A stretch of DNA of 64,000 nt from Anaerolineae bacterium (GCA_023382655.1 JAHDWK010000019.1:1-64000); one strand, 5' to 3'. Counted from the stretch's first letter, positions 24,480 through 33,936 are shown. The notes: generated from the letters alone by a model not told the origin. Translations and numbers: made by a program.

Positions 24480-25442
24480 ATGTCCAGCGAACCAACTTCC
24501 ACTTACCCCGCGGCCCGGCCTGGTTTTGGGCGGCGGGTGGTTATCGCTTTCGGCCGTTTCCTGAAGGCGTTACTCAAGGTAACGCTGGTCATTGCGCTTA
24601 TCATCGGCATTGGTTATGGCGCGTACCTCATTGTGCAAGAGTTACAGCGTTCCTTTCTCACGGTCAGCAACCGGGTAGATTACAACCTGACCCAGGTACA
24701 GGAAATTGGGCACGACCTGGGAGTATTGGCGGCCACAGTCACGGCCGTACAGTCCGCCCAAGATGCCCGCCTGATAACGCTGGAGTCCACCGTCAACACC
24801 AGGTTGACCGATGACCTGGCGCACCAGGCGGATATGCTGGCGGCGCTGGAATTACGGCTGGGCCGCCTGATCACCCAAACCCAAACAATCAACGAACAGA
24901 TTACGGCGCTAAATGAAGGCGTGGTCGCCTTGCAAGGGGATATTAACGAGAGCAACGGCCGTTTAGATGAACTGGGCGGGCAACTGGATAGCCAGACCAA
25001 TAGCAGCCGGGAATTGGCCACGCAGGTAATGGATTTGCAAACGGCCGTAGACGCCCTCCCCCTGGCGGATATTGAACAAATGCGGCAGGTTGTCACCCTC
25101 TTCCGCGTTTGGGAGATGATCGGCCGCGCCCGGCTGCACCTGCTGGAAAACAACGCCGGGCTGGCCGCCAATGACACCGCCCGCGCCCTGGCGACTGTGG
25201 AAGCTATTGCCGCCAATCCCCAAACACACCCTGACCTGCTGCCCCAATTGGCACTGGCCCAGGCGCGCCTGACCCTGGCGAACGCCAATTTGCCGGGAAA
25301 CCCGGAACTGGCGGCACGCGATCTGGAAAATGGCTGGCGCGAACTGGATGCGCTGTTGGCGTTGCTGTTGGGTGTGGTGGAACCGGTGACGGCCGTGAGT
25401 GAACCCACTCCCGCCCCGGAAACGCCCACTCCAGAAAGTTGA
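24480..25442 (+). CDS. Membrane-anchored coiled-coil protein
   Basis: 320 residues. One membrane helix at about 27-52 (ALLKVTLVIALIIGIGYGAYLIV), then alternating heptads to about 195, a helical domain around 195-300 (MRQVVTLFRVWEMIGRARLHLLENN, PQLALAQARLTLANANLPGNPELAARDLENGW) and a short TPAPETPTPE tail. ATG at 24480 follows AAGGAGATTTA. It pairs with the HhH protein upstream and may form a heteromeric envelope complex with it. No known family recognised. Confidence 0.65.
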   Translation: MSSEPTSTYPAARPGFGRRVVIAFGRFLKALLKVTLVIALIIGIGYGAYLIVQELQRSFLTVSNRVDYNLTQVQEIGHDLGVLAATVTAVQSAQDARLITLESTVNTRLTDDLAHQADMLAALELRLGRLITQTQTINEQITALNEGVVALQGDINESNGRLDELGGQLDSQTNSSRELATQVMDLQTAVDALPLADIEQMRQVVTLFRVWEMIGRARLHLLENNAGLAANDTARALATVEAIAANPQTHPDLLPQLALAQARLTLANANLPGNPELAARDLENGWRELDALLALLLGVVEPVTAVSEPTPAPETPTPES

Positions 25443-25494
25443 TACTGGTAATCGGTAATCCGTAATCCGTTTGCCGACAAGAGGGAAAAACATA

Positions 25495-26490
25495 ATGACA
25501 ACAGATAAGATACGGTGGGGCATTTTGGGAACGGGCATCATTGCCCGTAAGTTTGCGGATGGGTTGGCGGTGCTGCCGGATGCGGTGTTAACGGCCGTAG
25601 GCTCCAGAGAGGAGCGCACGGCCACAAATTTTGCTGCCCAATACGCGGTGCCCCAGGCTCATGCCAGTTATGAAGCCCTGGCCCAAGACCCCACAGTAGA
25701 TGTCATCTATATCGCCACGCCCCATGTATTTCACCTGGAAAACAGCCTGCTTTGCCTGGAACAGGGTAAAGCGGTGTTATGCGAAAAACCGTTTACCATG
25801 AACCGGCGGCAGGCCGAGGCCATCTTTTCCCTGGCTGAAGCCAAAGGTCTATTTGTGATGGAGGCGATGTGGACTTACTTTCTACCGGCGGTCACCATGG
25901 TGCGCCAACTGCTGCAAGATGGCGTCATTGGCGAGGTACGCATGTTGACGGCCGATTTTGGCTACCGGGCAGCGATTGACCCCCACGGCCGTCACTTTTC
26001 CCCGGCGTTGGGCGGTGGCGCGCTGCTAGATGTGGGCATCTATCCACTGGCGCTGGCGCACATGATCTTTGGCCCGCCCACCCAGATTACCAGCATGGCG
26101 CATCTGGGTGAAACCGGCGTGGATGAACAGGCGGCGATCATTTTGGGTTATGAAAAAGGGGAATTGGCGCTGCTGCACACGGCCGTGCGCACAGAAACAG
26201 TGCAAGAAGCGGTGATTATGGGCACGAACGGCCGTCTCAAAATTCACTTCCCCTGGTGGCAGCCCACGCGCCTCACCCTGACGCAACCAGGGCAGGCTGA
26301 CCAACTGATTGAACTGCCTTTCACGGGCAATGGGTATAACTACGAAGCGACGGCCGTGATGGACTGTTTACGCAGTGGAAAAACCCAACATCCCCTCATG
26401 CCCTGGGCTACCACCCTGGCCTTGCAAGATACGATGGACAAAATCCGCACCCAATGGGAATTGCGCTACCCGGCTGATGAGGAAATGTAA
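25495..26490 (+). CDS. Gfo/Idh/MocA-family oxidoreductase
   Basis: 331 residues. N-terminal Rossmann fold IRWGILGTGIIARKFADGL, then the family signature DVIYIATPHVFH and the catalytic-lysine segment VLCEKPF (about 95). The C-terminal alpha/beta domain has GGGALLDVGIYPLALAHMIFG, typical of the trans-1,2-dihydrobenzene-1,2-diol dehydrogenase/glucose-fructose oxidoreductase branch. ATG at 25495 is preceded by AGAGGG; the upstream ATG at 25471 is inside repeat A. Uses NAD(P) on a sugar or diol; substrate unknown. Confidence 0.88.
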   Translation: MTTDKIRWGILGTGIIARKFADGLAVLPDAVLTAVGSREERTATNFAAQYAVPQAHASYEALAQDPTVDVIYIATPHVFHLENSLLCLEQGKAVLCEKPFTMNRRQAEAIFSLAEAKGLFVMEAMWTYFLPAVTMVRQLLQDGVIGEVRMLTADFGYRAAIDPHGRHFSPALGGGALLDVGIYPLALAHMIFGPPTQITSMAHLGETGVDEQAAIILGYEKGELALLHTAVRTETVQEAVIMGTNGRLKIHFPWWQPTRLTLTQPGQADQLIELPFTGNGYNYEATAVMDCLRSGKTQHPLMPWATTLALQDTMDKIRTQWELRYPADEEM

Positions 26491-26522
26491 TTGAGTAATC
26501 GTGTGATTGAGTAATTGCTCAA

Positions 26523-28988
26523 TTACACGGCTACCTCATCTTCTGCCACCCGCATACTGCCCGGTAGAGTAATGGTAAAAACGGTACCCCGATCGTCCCT
26601 ATTTTTCACGGCGATCACCCCACCATGCGCTTCAGCAATGTTCTTCACGGTAGCCAGACCCACCCCGGACCCCTGGGCCACTTTCAAGGAGCCTTGAATT
26701 CCCCGGTAATACTTCTCAAAAACATGTGGCAAATCTTTCTCTGGAATACCCGGCCCCTCGTCAGACACCGCTATTTGAATCACCTGATTACTAAAGTGGG
26801 TGCGTATGGCAATTTCGGTATTTTTGGGTGAATACTTCAGCGCATTATCCACCAGATTCAAGATCATGTGGTAAAGGCGCATTTCATCACCCAACACTTG
26901 ATACGGTTCTCCCTGGCAGGTATACGATATTTTGATGCTTTTTTCCAGCGCCACCCCTTGCACATCATCCATCACGCGCCGAATACCGTCTTGTAGATCA
27001 CAGGGCTGGCGCACTAACGTCAACATCTCGGTTTTGGTTACAGATTGCAACAGATGATTGATCATTTCCAACATGCGGTCAGCCGCCACGTTAATCTCAT
27101 GCAGATACCGTACCCCTTTTTCATCGAGATCGGCCGTGCGCTCTAACAAAGACGACCAGCCATTGATGGCTGTCAGCGGGTTTTTCAGGTCGTGGGAAAG
27201 CATGTGCATAAATTCAGAGCGATCTTTTTCTAGTTGCTTCACGTAGGTGATATTTTGCATGACGATGATGGTGCCCACATCGGGCACATGTTCGGTGGTG
27301 GAGAGGTAGGTTTCCTCACCAATATGTACTTCGCTGGTACGACCCACCCCCTGGCTGATGGCGTCAAACATGGCAGACATGTTTGTCTCCAAAAGCTGGT
27401 TAGCCGCCGCATTCGACACCAAAACCATGCCATTGTGATCTAGCACGATCAACGGTTCAGAGAGGGTAAGGGCGGTGGCTTGAATGGCGGCCCGCTGCCG
27501 TTCCGATTCTTGGAAAAGGCGGGCATTCTCCACGGCCGTGGCCATCGGATAAGCAAACGCTTCCAGCCGCACCAGGTCTTCTTCTGTGAATGGCCCATTG
27601 GCCTTGTTGAACAGGGCCAGCACCCCTACGACTCCATGTTTTACATGCAAGGGTACACAAGCCAACGAACGCGGCTCGCTACCGGATAGCTGGTCTATGG
27701 TCGCATCATAATCCGGATGGGCTGCCACCTGATTGGTGACAACGGCTCGGCCGCTGGTGGACACCGTACCGATGATCCCCCGGCTGAGCGGGTAAAGGGA
27801 GTCTTTAGAGGGGGAATGGTGTAACGGCCGTAATCCTTGATGCAGCTCATCCAACAGAAAAATATGAACCGCCTCCACTGGCCAATGGTTGTTTACCTGC
27901 GCCACTAACACATCATAAACCTTACCCAAATCCAGCGAGGCCGATACCGTGCGCGTCACCTCATTCAGCGCCGAGAGTTCCACCACCCGTTTCGCCAACG
28001 CTTCATCAGTAGCCTCATATAACCGTGCATTTTGGATGGCAATCGCCGAAAAATCAGCAATGGCGCTCAAAATTTGCTCGTCACGCACGTCAAAAAGCTG
28101 TCCCTTCTCATTGTGCGCGGCCGACAGTACGCCAAACGTGACGCCACCAAGCGTAATGGGCGCAAATGCCAGCGCCTCCACCAGGTAGCCGGTCATCATT
28201 TGCGGCTGTGCCTGCCCCGGCTGACGATGTGCCCGCATCGGTTTGCCGGTGCGGATGACCTGCCCGGCAGGGGTATCCTCCCGGATCGCCATACGTGTGC
28301 GTCGCAGCCGGGAATCATCAATGCCCAATTGGGCTTCCAGGAATAACTCGCCGGTATTTTCATCCACCAACCAGATGCTTGTTTCACCGGCGGCAGTCAA
28401 AGACATGGCGGTAGCGGCTACCTGATTTAGTACCTCTTCCAGGTTTAGCTGGGAAGTGATAGCGGAGGCGATTTGGGAGAGAGCGTCTACCAGGTCGGGT
28501 TTTTGTTTGAGGGGTGTAGTTTGTAGATACGGCCGTTCCACAATCCGTAACTGCACCTCCATATGCCCCAGCGTCAACCGGTCGCGGTCGGCCAGCGCAT
28601 AAGGGGTATTCACCCCGATGGAGCGATCATTGCGTAACGTGCCGTTGGTACTGCCTAAATCAATGAGATACAAGTTGTTGGTGGTAGGCCGCAATGTGGC
28701 GTGGCGACGCGATACCCCTTTTGTCTCCGCGCCATAGGGCGTCAGATCAAACATATCAGGGCCATCCATACCCCGCCCCAAAACGATCTCGCCATTAATA
28801 TCCAGACCAAAGTATTCACCGCTTTCATCACCGGCTACTTCAAACAAAACACGCCACACCGGCCGCTTGTTGGCGGATAGTGGGCTCGTTTCATAAGGGA
28901 TGGGGTGATATGTGACGCCGCTGGGAAGAGTGCCTGTGGCTGATTGACTGAGTAAATTGGTTTGTTGAAGTGATTTGGCTTTGGTCAT
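26523..28988 (-). CDS. FHA-GAF-GAF-PAS hybrid sensor histidine kinase
   Basis: 821 residues, no membrane helix. FHA domain at about 55-155 (IVLGRGMDGPDM, GVSRRHATLRP, LIDLGSTNGTLRN), two GAF domains (about 175-330 and 345-490), a PAS domain (about 500-575, IVLDHNGMVLVSNAAANQLL), HisKA with the phosphoacceptor in MHMLSHDLKNPLTAI, and HATPase with NLVDNALKYSP, DEGPGIP and GSGVGLATVKNI. The FHA module points to control by Thr phosphorylation, perhaps by the Ser/Thr kinase at 4.3 kb or another one. No response regulator gene is adjacent. ATG at 28988 was taken; a TTG at 29003 is possible. Confidence 0.92.
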   Translation of the reverse strand: MTKAKSLQQTNLLSQSATGTLPSGVTYHPIPYETSPLSANKRPVWRVLFEVAGDESGEYFGLDINGEIVLGRGMDGPDMFDLTPYGAETKGVSRRHATLRPTTNNLYLIDLGSTNGTLRNDRSIGVNTPYALADRDRLTLGHMEVQLRIVERPYLQTTPLKQKPDLVDALSQIASAITSQLNLEEVLNQVAATAMSLTAAGETSIWLVDENTGELFLEAQLGIDDSRLRRTRMAIREDTPAGQVIRTGKPMRAHRQPGQAQPQMMTGYLVEALAFAPITLGGVTFGVLSAAHNEKGQLFDVRDEQILSAIADFSAIAIQNARLYEATDEALAKRVVELSALNEVTRTVSASLDLGKVYDVLVAQVNNHWPVEAVHIFLLDELHQGLRPLHHSPSKDSLYPLSRGIIGTVSTSGRAVVTNQVAAHPDYDATIDQLSGSEPRSLACVPLHVKHGVVGVLALFNKANGPFTEEDLVRLEAFAYPMATAVENARLFQESERQRAAIQATALTLSEPLIVLDHNGMVLVSNAAANQLLETNMSAMFDAISQGVGRTSEVHIGEETYLSTTEHVPDVGTIIVMQNITYVKQLEKDRSEFMHMLSHDLKNPLTAINGWSSLLERTADLDEKGVRYLHEINVAADRMLEMINHLLQSVTKTEMLTLVRQPCDLQDGIRRVMDDVQGVALEKSIKISYTCQGEPYQVLGDEMRLYHMILNLVDNALKYSPKNTEIAIRTHFSNQVIQIAVSDEGPGIPEKDLPHVFEKYYRGIQGSLKVAQGSGVGLATVKNIAEAHGGVIAVKNRDDRGTVFTITLPGSMRVAEDEVAV

Positions 28989-29003
28989 AACAAATCGGCG
29001 CAA

Positions 29004-29188
29004 AACAGATAAGTGATTGATATACCTGGAATTTTGAGTCTGTGGGCTTACACAATCTGCCAGCTACCAATCATAACACATCACTATATATCTCAGAATA
29101 GTACCTGTAGGGTAGCACTGCATGAGCACAAACCGCCTTAATTGTATCTGGCAGGCAACTAAAATGGGTCAACAAATCGTGAAAAGTT
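29004..29188. other. Intergenic region, nothing recognised
   Basis: AT-richer gap upstream of the FHA kinase gene; it must contain that gene's promoter on the minus strand. I see no small gene, RNA or repeat in it. Confidence 0.4.
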
Positions 29189-29223
29189 AAAACCCCGGAA
29201 AGAGCTTTTCTTTCCGGGGTTTT
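29189..29223 (-). terminator. Strong rho-independent terminator
   Basis: A 14-base perfect stem, AAAACCCCGGAAAG (29189-29202) with CTTTCCGGGGTTTT (29210-29223), loop AGCTTTT. It lies 40 bases after the stop of the minus-strand DUF4177-like gene. T-rich on both strands, so it could work both ways. Confidence 0.85.
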
Positions 29224-29262
29224 GTAAATGACCTGCCAATTTTGAAAGCCGAGCTTATCGGA

Positions 29263-29538
29263 TTAGGCGCGCCGCTTAAAAACGCAGAAGTATTTGTTTG
29301 TCCAGCGACGGGTGCCGCCACCTTCATGCATCAGTACATCGTAGTTATTCCCGATGTGTACCGGTTGTATATGCACCAGTTCCCACCCTTTAGCGCCCAG
29401 CCGGTTCAGTTCGGGCATCATCGCTTCTGGAGAATAGATGGGGAGATTTTCAGCCTCCAGATCGCTCACGTATTCAGACACGGCCGTTTGCCGTGCATCC
29501 GCCTCAATAAATCGGGTGAGATATTCCCACTGCTCCAT
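29263..29538 (-). CDS. DUF4177-like small protein
   Basis: 91 residues. WEYLTRFIEADA at the start and the core LNRLGAKGWELVHIQP with a C-terminal YFCVFKRR strand match the small DUF4177-type fold, whose members begin with an aromatic Y strand and carry G-W-E-L. Function unknown. ATG follows AAGGAGGT. Flanked by repeat A upstream and a terminator downstream, so monocistronic. Confidence 0.72.
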   Translation of the reverse strand: MEQWEYLTRFIEADARQTAVSEYVSDLEAENLPIYSPEAMMPELNRLGAKGWELVHIQPVHIGNNYDVLMHEGGGTRRWTNKYFCVFKRRA

Positions 29539-29549
29539 GTGAACCTCCT

Positions 29550-29606
29550 TGACCGTAAGCCGTGAACCGTAATCGGACTTCGGGCTTCGGATTGCGAGCT
29601 ACCAAT
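29550..29606. repeat. Dispersed repeat A copy
   Basis: CCGTAAGCCGTGAACCGTAATCGG followed by GGACTTCGGGCTTCGGATTG, between two minus-strand genes. Confidence 0.6.
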
Positions 29607-29608
29607 TG

Positions 29609-30823
29609 TTAAATAACACCCTCAGTACGCAGGGCGGTCACGGCCGTTGCGTCATACCCTAACATGTTCTGCAAAATCTCCTCCGTGTGTTCACCCAACA
29701 GCGGCGGTGGATAACGAACGGTGGTTGGTGCAGTGGGAATCCGCAAGGGGGAAGCGATCAGCGGCACACTGCCGGCCGTCGGGTGGGGCACGTCCAGGCG
29801 CAATTGGCGGGCGATCACCTGTTCATGGGCAAAAACCTGGGCCATATTGTTGATGGGGCCATTGGGGATGCCAATCTCGTCACACAAGGTCATCCAATCG
29901 GCCGCGTCACGAGTGGCAAACAGTTGGTTGAGCATCTCTATCACTACAGCGCGATGGGTCAGCCGGGCGGCATTGGTGGCAAAACGGTCGTCGGTGATCC
30001 ATTCCGGGTGATTCACGGCCGTGCAAAACTTCCGCCATTGCCCATCATTCCCGCAAGCAAAGGCAAAATAGTGGTCCCGCGCCCGGAACTCCTGATACGG
30101 TACAATGTTCGGATGCCCATTGCCATACCGCCCCGGCAACTCCCCGGACACCAGATAATTGCTGGCTACATAAGACATCAATGCTACCTGCGAATCCAGT
30201 AATGCCATGTCAATGCATTGACCCTGCCCCGTGCGTTCCCGCGCAAATAAGGCCGCCAGAATGGCATTGCAGGCAAAGATACCTGTCGCCAGATCGGCAA
30301 TCGCTACCCCCGCCCGCACCGGCTCCCCCACCTCCGGCCCGGTGACGCTCATAAATCCACCCATCGCCTGCACCATAAAATCGTACCCCGCCCGGTCTTT
30401 GTATGGGCCGGTTGTGCCGTAACCGGTAATGGTGCAGACAATGAGGCCAGGGCGAAGCTGTTGCAACGTTTCATAATCAAGTCCCCATTTTGCCAGTGTG
30501 CCCGTACGGAAATTCTCGACCAACACATCCCCCTGGCGGATCAATTCACGCAAGATTTCCAACCCTTTGGCCGTTTTCAAATTGAGGGTCAGACTGCGTT
30601 TGTTGCGGTTAGCGGCCAAAAAGTAAGCGGCTTCTCCCCGACGGCCGTCCGCCGTCTCCGTAAATGGCGGCCCCCACTGGCGTGTATCATCTCCCAACCC
30701 TGGCGTTTCAATTTTGATCACATCCGCGCCCAGGTCACCCAACATCATGGTGCAATATGGCCCCGCCAACACCCGCGTCAGGTCAATGACCCGTACTCCG
30801 TCCAACAGCCCATTTGTATCCAT
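29609..30823 (-). CDS. CaiB/BaiF (family III) CoA-transferase
   Basis: 404 residues. Starts with LLDGVRVIDLTRVLAGPYCTMMLGDLGADVIKIE, the family III signature, followed by GLDYETLQQLRPGLIVCTITGYG, GYDFMVQAMGGFMSVTG and an FAFACGNDGQW segment. The active-site Asp expected near 170 is within IDMALLDSQ. Transfers CoA between carboxylic acids. ATG follows GGAGATTGG. It is divergent from the CoxM-CoxS-amidase set, and may feed the same catabolic route. The stop lies next to repeat A. Confidence 0.92.
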   Translation of the reverse strand: MDTNGLLDGVRVIDLTRVLAGPYCTMMLGDLGADVIKIETPGLGDDTRQWGPPFTETADGRRGEAAYFLAANRNKRSLTLNLKTAKGLEILRELIRQGDVLVENFRTGTLAKWGLDYETLQQLRPGLIVCTITGYGTTGPYKDRAGYDFMVQAMGGFMSVTGPEVGEPVRAGVAIADLATGIFACNAILAALFARERTGQGQCIDMALLDSQVALMSYVASNYLVSGELPGRYGNGHPNIVPYQEFRARDHYFAFACGNDGQWRKFCTAVNHPEWITDDRFATNAARLTHRAVVIEMLNQLFATRDAADWMTLCDEIGIPNGPINNMAQVFAHEQVIARQLRLDVPHPTAGSVPLIASPLRIPTAPTTVRYPPPLLGEHTEEILQNMLGYDATAVTALRTEGVI

Positions 30824-30989
30824 CTTCCAATCTCCTCAAACCATGTTTTTAACGCACAGACGCGGACCTGTGCTGAGTGTAACCGAAGCAGGCGCAGAGA
30901 TAAGAACCGCGCATGACCGCTTGAAAATATCGAGATACAATATCTTATGAAGCCTCCCGGTTTTCGGCAAACGGCCGTGTTTGAGACGA

Positions 30990-31038
30990 TAGTCGGTAAA
31001 CGGATTACGGTTTACGGATAACGGGCTTCGGATTACGC
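30990..31038. repeat. Dispersed repeat A copy in divergent gap
   Basis: GTCGGTAAACGGATTACGG with inverse units, within the 230-base gap between the CaiB gene and coxM-like gene. One ACGGCCGT lies just before it. Confidence 0.6.
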
Positions 31039-31055
31039 AGCAAAAGGAACCCGGA

Positions 31056-31934
31056 ATGAAACCTGCCCCCTTTGTCTACATAGCCCCCACCTCTTTAGCT
31101 GAGGCATTGGCGGCGCTGGCAGAACATGGTACAGATGCCAGTCTGCTGGCAGGTGGGCAAAGTCTGGTGCCGGTGATGAATTTCCGGCTGGCGCAACCGG
31201 CCGTGCTGGTAGATTTGAATCGCATCCCGGAACTGGATTACGTGCGGCGGGAAGGCAATGGGCTTATCCACATGGGCAGCATGACCCGGCAGCGGGCGCT
31301 GGAACGCCACCCGCTCATCGCCCAATACGCCCCCCTGCTGCATGAAACCATCCCCTACATTGCCCATCCACAAATTCGCAATCGGGGCACCATCGGCGGC
31401 AGCCTGGCCCACGCCGACCCCGCCGCGGAACTGCCGGTGATTTTGCTGGCTCTAGACGGCCGTGTCCAACTCCAAAAAACAGGCGGCGCACGGTGGGTAA
31501 ACGGCCGTGACTTTTACACCGACCTCTTCACCACCGCCCGCGCCGAAGATGAAATCCTGACCGAAATTGACCTGCCGCCGTTGCCACCACGCACCGGCGT
31601 CGCCTTCACCGAAGTTGCCCGGCGGCATGGGGATTACGCCCTCAGCGGCGTCGCCGCCGTCGTTACCATAGATGAACGTGGTGTCTGCACCGCCGCCCGG
31701 TTGGTCTACCTGAATGCCGGCGACACCCCCATCAGCGCCACACAAGCCGCCGCTTTGTTGGTGGGGGGGCAGGCGGGTGAAGAGGTGTTCACGGCCGTTG
31801 CTCACGCGGCCCAACAAGAAATCACCCCCACCACCGACATCCACGCTACGGCCGAATACAAACGCCACCTGGCGAAGGTATTGACCGTCCGGGCACTGCA
31901 CACTGCATTTTCGAGGGCGAACACACCTGAATAA
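31056..31934 (+). CDS. CoxM-type FAD-binding subunit of molybdenum hydroxylase
   Basis: 292 residues. FAD-binding PCMH fold with the two diagnostic motifs LLAGGQSLVPVMNFRLA and HPQIRNRGTIGGSLAHADPAAELPVILLAL, then the CO dehydrogenase flavoprotein C-terminal domain (DIHATAEYKRHLAKVLTVRAL). It transfers electrons from the 2Fe-2S subunit to an acceptor. ATG follows AAAGGAAC. The 2Fe-2S gene follows, but no molybdopterin large subunit gene lies in this locus, which is unusual. Confidence 0.93.
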   Translation: MKPAPFVYIAPTSLAEALAALAEHGTDASLLAGGQSLVPVMNFRLAQPAVLVDLNRIPELDYVRREGNGLIHMGSMTRQRALERHPLIAQYAPLLHETIPYIAHPQIRNRGTIGGSLAHADPAAELPVILLALDGRVQLQKTGGARWVNGRDFYTDLFTTARAEDEILTEIDLPPLPPRTGVAFTEVARRHGDYALSGVAAVVTIDERGVCTAARLVYLNAGDTPISATQAAALLVGGQAGEEVFTAVAHAAQQEITPTTDIHATAEYKRHLAKVLTVRALHTAFSRANTPE

Positions 31935-31959
31935 TCACAAAAATCAAACCGGGTCACGT

Positions 31960-32015
31960 TGTAGGGGCAGGCCTTGTGCCTGCCCTATTGGGCGACCACC
32001 AGGGTCGCCCCTACA
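31960..32015. repeat. Dispersed hairpin pair (GTAGGGGC...GCCCCTAC type)
   Basis: TGTAGGGGC and GCCCCTACA bracket two inner hairpins, GGCAGG/CCTGCC and GGGCGACC/GGTCGCCC. The same outer arms occur at 45827-45855. Confidence 0.75.
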
Positions 32016-32080
32016 TTACCGGATTATTTTCTTAAACCACAACCATTCGGTGGCCTTTGACAGTACGAAAAGAGACTCGT

Positions 32081-32566
32081 ATGACTGAAACCATAACTAT
32101 CTCCACCACCATAAATCAACAGGATTACCAACGTGATGTTGAGCCTCGGCTTTTACTAAGTGATTTTTTGCGGCATGAGTTAGGGTTGACGGGCACGCAC
32201 GTGGGCTGTGAACACGGCGTGTGTGGCGCATGTACCGTTTTGTTTGACGGACAGCCGGTGCGTTCCTGCCTGATGTTTGCCGTGCAGGCCAACGGCCACG
32301 AAATTACGACGGTGGAAGGGCTGGCGCAGAGCATGGACGACCTGCACCCCTTACAGCAGGCTTTCTGGGATTCACATGGTCTGCAATGCGGCTTCTGCAC
32401 CCCCGGCATTTTGATGACCCTGCTCCCTTTCCTGGCCGAAACCCCCCACCCCACCGAAACCGAAGTGCGCGAAGCCCTGTCCGGCAACCTGTGTCGCTGC
32501 ACCGGCTACCAACACATCGTAGACGCGGCTTTGTTAGCTGCCAGTCGAATGGAGATTGGCAATTAA
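32081..32566 (+). CDS. CoxS-type 2Fe-2S subunit
   Basis: 161 residues. Plant-type ferredoxin motif THVGCEHGVCGACTVLFDGQPVRSC and the second 2Fe-2S site GFCTPG with NLCRCTGY. This is the small subunit of xanthine dehydrogenase/CO dehydrogenase-type enzymes. ATG at 32081 was chosen; an ATG at 32057 is also in frame. It forms an operon with CoxM and lies 36 bases before the amidase. The C-terminal MEIGN and TAA lie next to a GGCAATTAAAAATTGCC hairpin. Confidence 0.93.
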   Translation: MTETITISTTINQQDYQRDVEPRLLLSDFLRHELGLTGTHVGCEHGVCGACTVLFDGQPVRSCLMFAVQANGHEITTVEGLAQSMDDLHPLQQAFWDSHGLQCGFCTPGILMTLLPFLAETPHPTETEVREALSGNLCRCTGYQHIVDAALLAASRMEIGN

Positions 32567-32601
32567 AAATTGCCGATTGGAATTTTCAATTCATCAAGCC
32601 T

Positions 32602-33900
32602 ATGCCCTCACTAAACTCCCTCCCCACCCTTGCTGCTGCTCTTCGCTCTGGCGACTTGTCGTTGACGGCCTATCTTGACCAGTTGATGACGGATTTTAAC
32701 AAGCGTGAGCCGAACGTACTGGCCTTTGTGCCGGAAAAGAACCGTTTTCACCGGCTGGAGCAGGAAGCAAAAGCATTGCTGCAAAAATATCCAAATCCAG
32801 GCCAACGGCCGTCGCTCTTCGGCGTACCCATCGGCGTCAAAGACATCTTCCATGTCAAGAGGTTCGAGACGCAGGCCGGCAGCCACCTGCCCGCCCGCCT
32901 TTTGCAAGGTGAAGAAGCCGCCAGCGTCACGGCGCTGCGCCGCGCCGGGGCGCTCATTATGGGCAAAACCGTGACCACCGAATTTGCCTATTTTGCCCCC
33001 GGCCCCACCCGCAATCCGCACAACCCGGCACATACACCTGGCGGTTCCAGCAGCGGCTCGGCGGCAGCGGTAGCTGCCGGATTGTCTCCCCTGACGTTGG
33101 GCACACAAACCATCGGCTCCATCAATCGCCCTGCCGCCTTTTGCGGTGTGGTCGGTTACAAACCATCGTATGACCGCATTTCCAGAGCAGGCGTCATTCC
33201 CCTGGCCGGGTCGCTGGATCACATTGGCGGTTTTACCCAAGATGTGGCCGGGATGCAGATCGCGGCAGCCTTGTTGTGCGCCGATTGGGACCCCACAATG
33301 GCCGCGCCCGCACACCGGCCCGTTCTGGGTGTTCCTTCCGGCCCGTACCTGGAACGGGCATCCGTGGTCGCGCTGGATCATTTCGCGCAGGTTTGCACGC
33401 GTCTCCGCAACGCCGGTTTTACTGTGGTGGACGTTCCAACCATGGCTGATTTTGATGAGATTTATGCCCGGCATAACCGGATTGTGGCCGCTGAAGCCGC
33501 CCGCGTTCACCGGGATTGGTACCGCGTGCATGGCGCCCTGTACCATGAAAAAACCAGAAACCTGATCGAACTTGGGCAACAAATTACCAAAGAGCAACTG
33601 ACCGTCGCTTTAGCCGGACGCAGCCAGTTACGCAGCCAGCTTGCCGATTTAATGTTTGCGCATGGGCTGGATGGCTGGCTATCGCCGCCGGCGGTTGGCC
33701 CGGCCCCCGCCGGACTGGACAGCACCGGTGACCCGGTGATGAATTTGCCCTGGACACACAGCGGCCTGCCCACCGTGACGCTGCCCGCCGGGAAAGATGA
33801 GACCGGTTTGCCGCTCGGTTTGCAGTTGACCGGCCACTGGTATGCGGACGAGGAACTGCTCGGTTTTGCCGGGCAGATCGAGAAGGTGTTGGATTTTTGA
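32602..33900 (+). CDS. Amidase signature family hydrolase
   Basis: 432 residues. The Ser-cisSer-Lys triad is in place: Lys in GVPIGVKDIF (about 79), the cis-Ser loop GGSSSGSAAAVAAG (about 155) and the nucleophile loop GTQTIGSINRPA (about 175), in which the usual GGS reads IGS. It begins at a conserved LNSLPTLAAALRSGDLSLTAYLDQL helix. Amide-bond hydrolase in the cytoplasm, possibly acting on a product of the hydroxylase locus. No good ribosome site is visible before the ATG at 32602. Confidence 0.88.
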   Translation: MPSLNSLPTLAAALRSGDLSLTAYLDQLMTDFNKREPNVLAFVPEKNRFHRLEQEAKALLQKYPNPGQRPSLFGVPIGVKDIFHVKRFETQAGSHLPARLLQGEEAASVTALRRAGALIMGKTVTTEFAYFAPGPTRNPHNPAHTPGGSSSGSAAAVAAGLSPLTLGTQTIGSINRPAAFCGVVGYKPSYDRISRAGVIPLAGSLDHIGGFTQDVAGMQIAAALLCADWDPTMAAPAHRPVLGVPSGPYLERASVVALDHFAQVCTRLRNAGFTVVDVPTMADFDEIYARHNRIVAAEAARVHRDWYRVHGALYHEKTRNLIELGQQITKEQLTVALAGRSQLRSQLADLMFAHGLDGWLSPPAVGPAPAGLDSTGDPVMNLPWTHSGLPTVTLPAGKDETGLPLGLQLTGHWYADEELLGFAGQIEKVLDF

Positions 33901-33936
33901 CGCAAAGGCGCAAAGTGGCACAAGAGGCAAAGGAGA

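Noticed and set aside
32611-33597. Long open frame antisense to the amidase
   Set aside because: No domain, no ribosome site. The amidase frame has all catalytic motifs.
29609-33900. Intact nicotinate or carbon-monoxide dehydrogenase operon
   Set aside because: The large subunit is missing, so I do not name the substrate.
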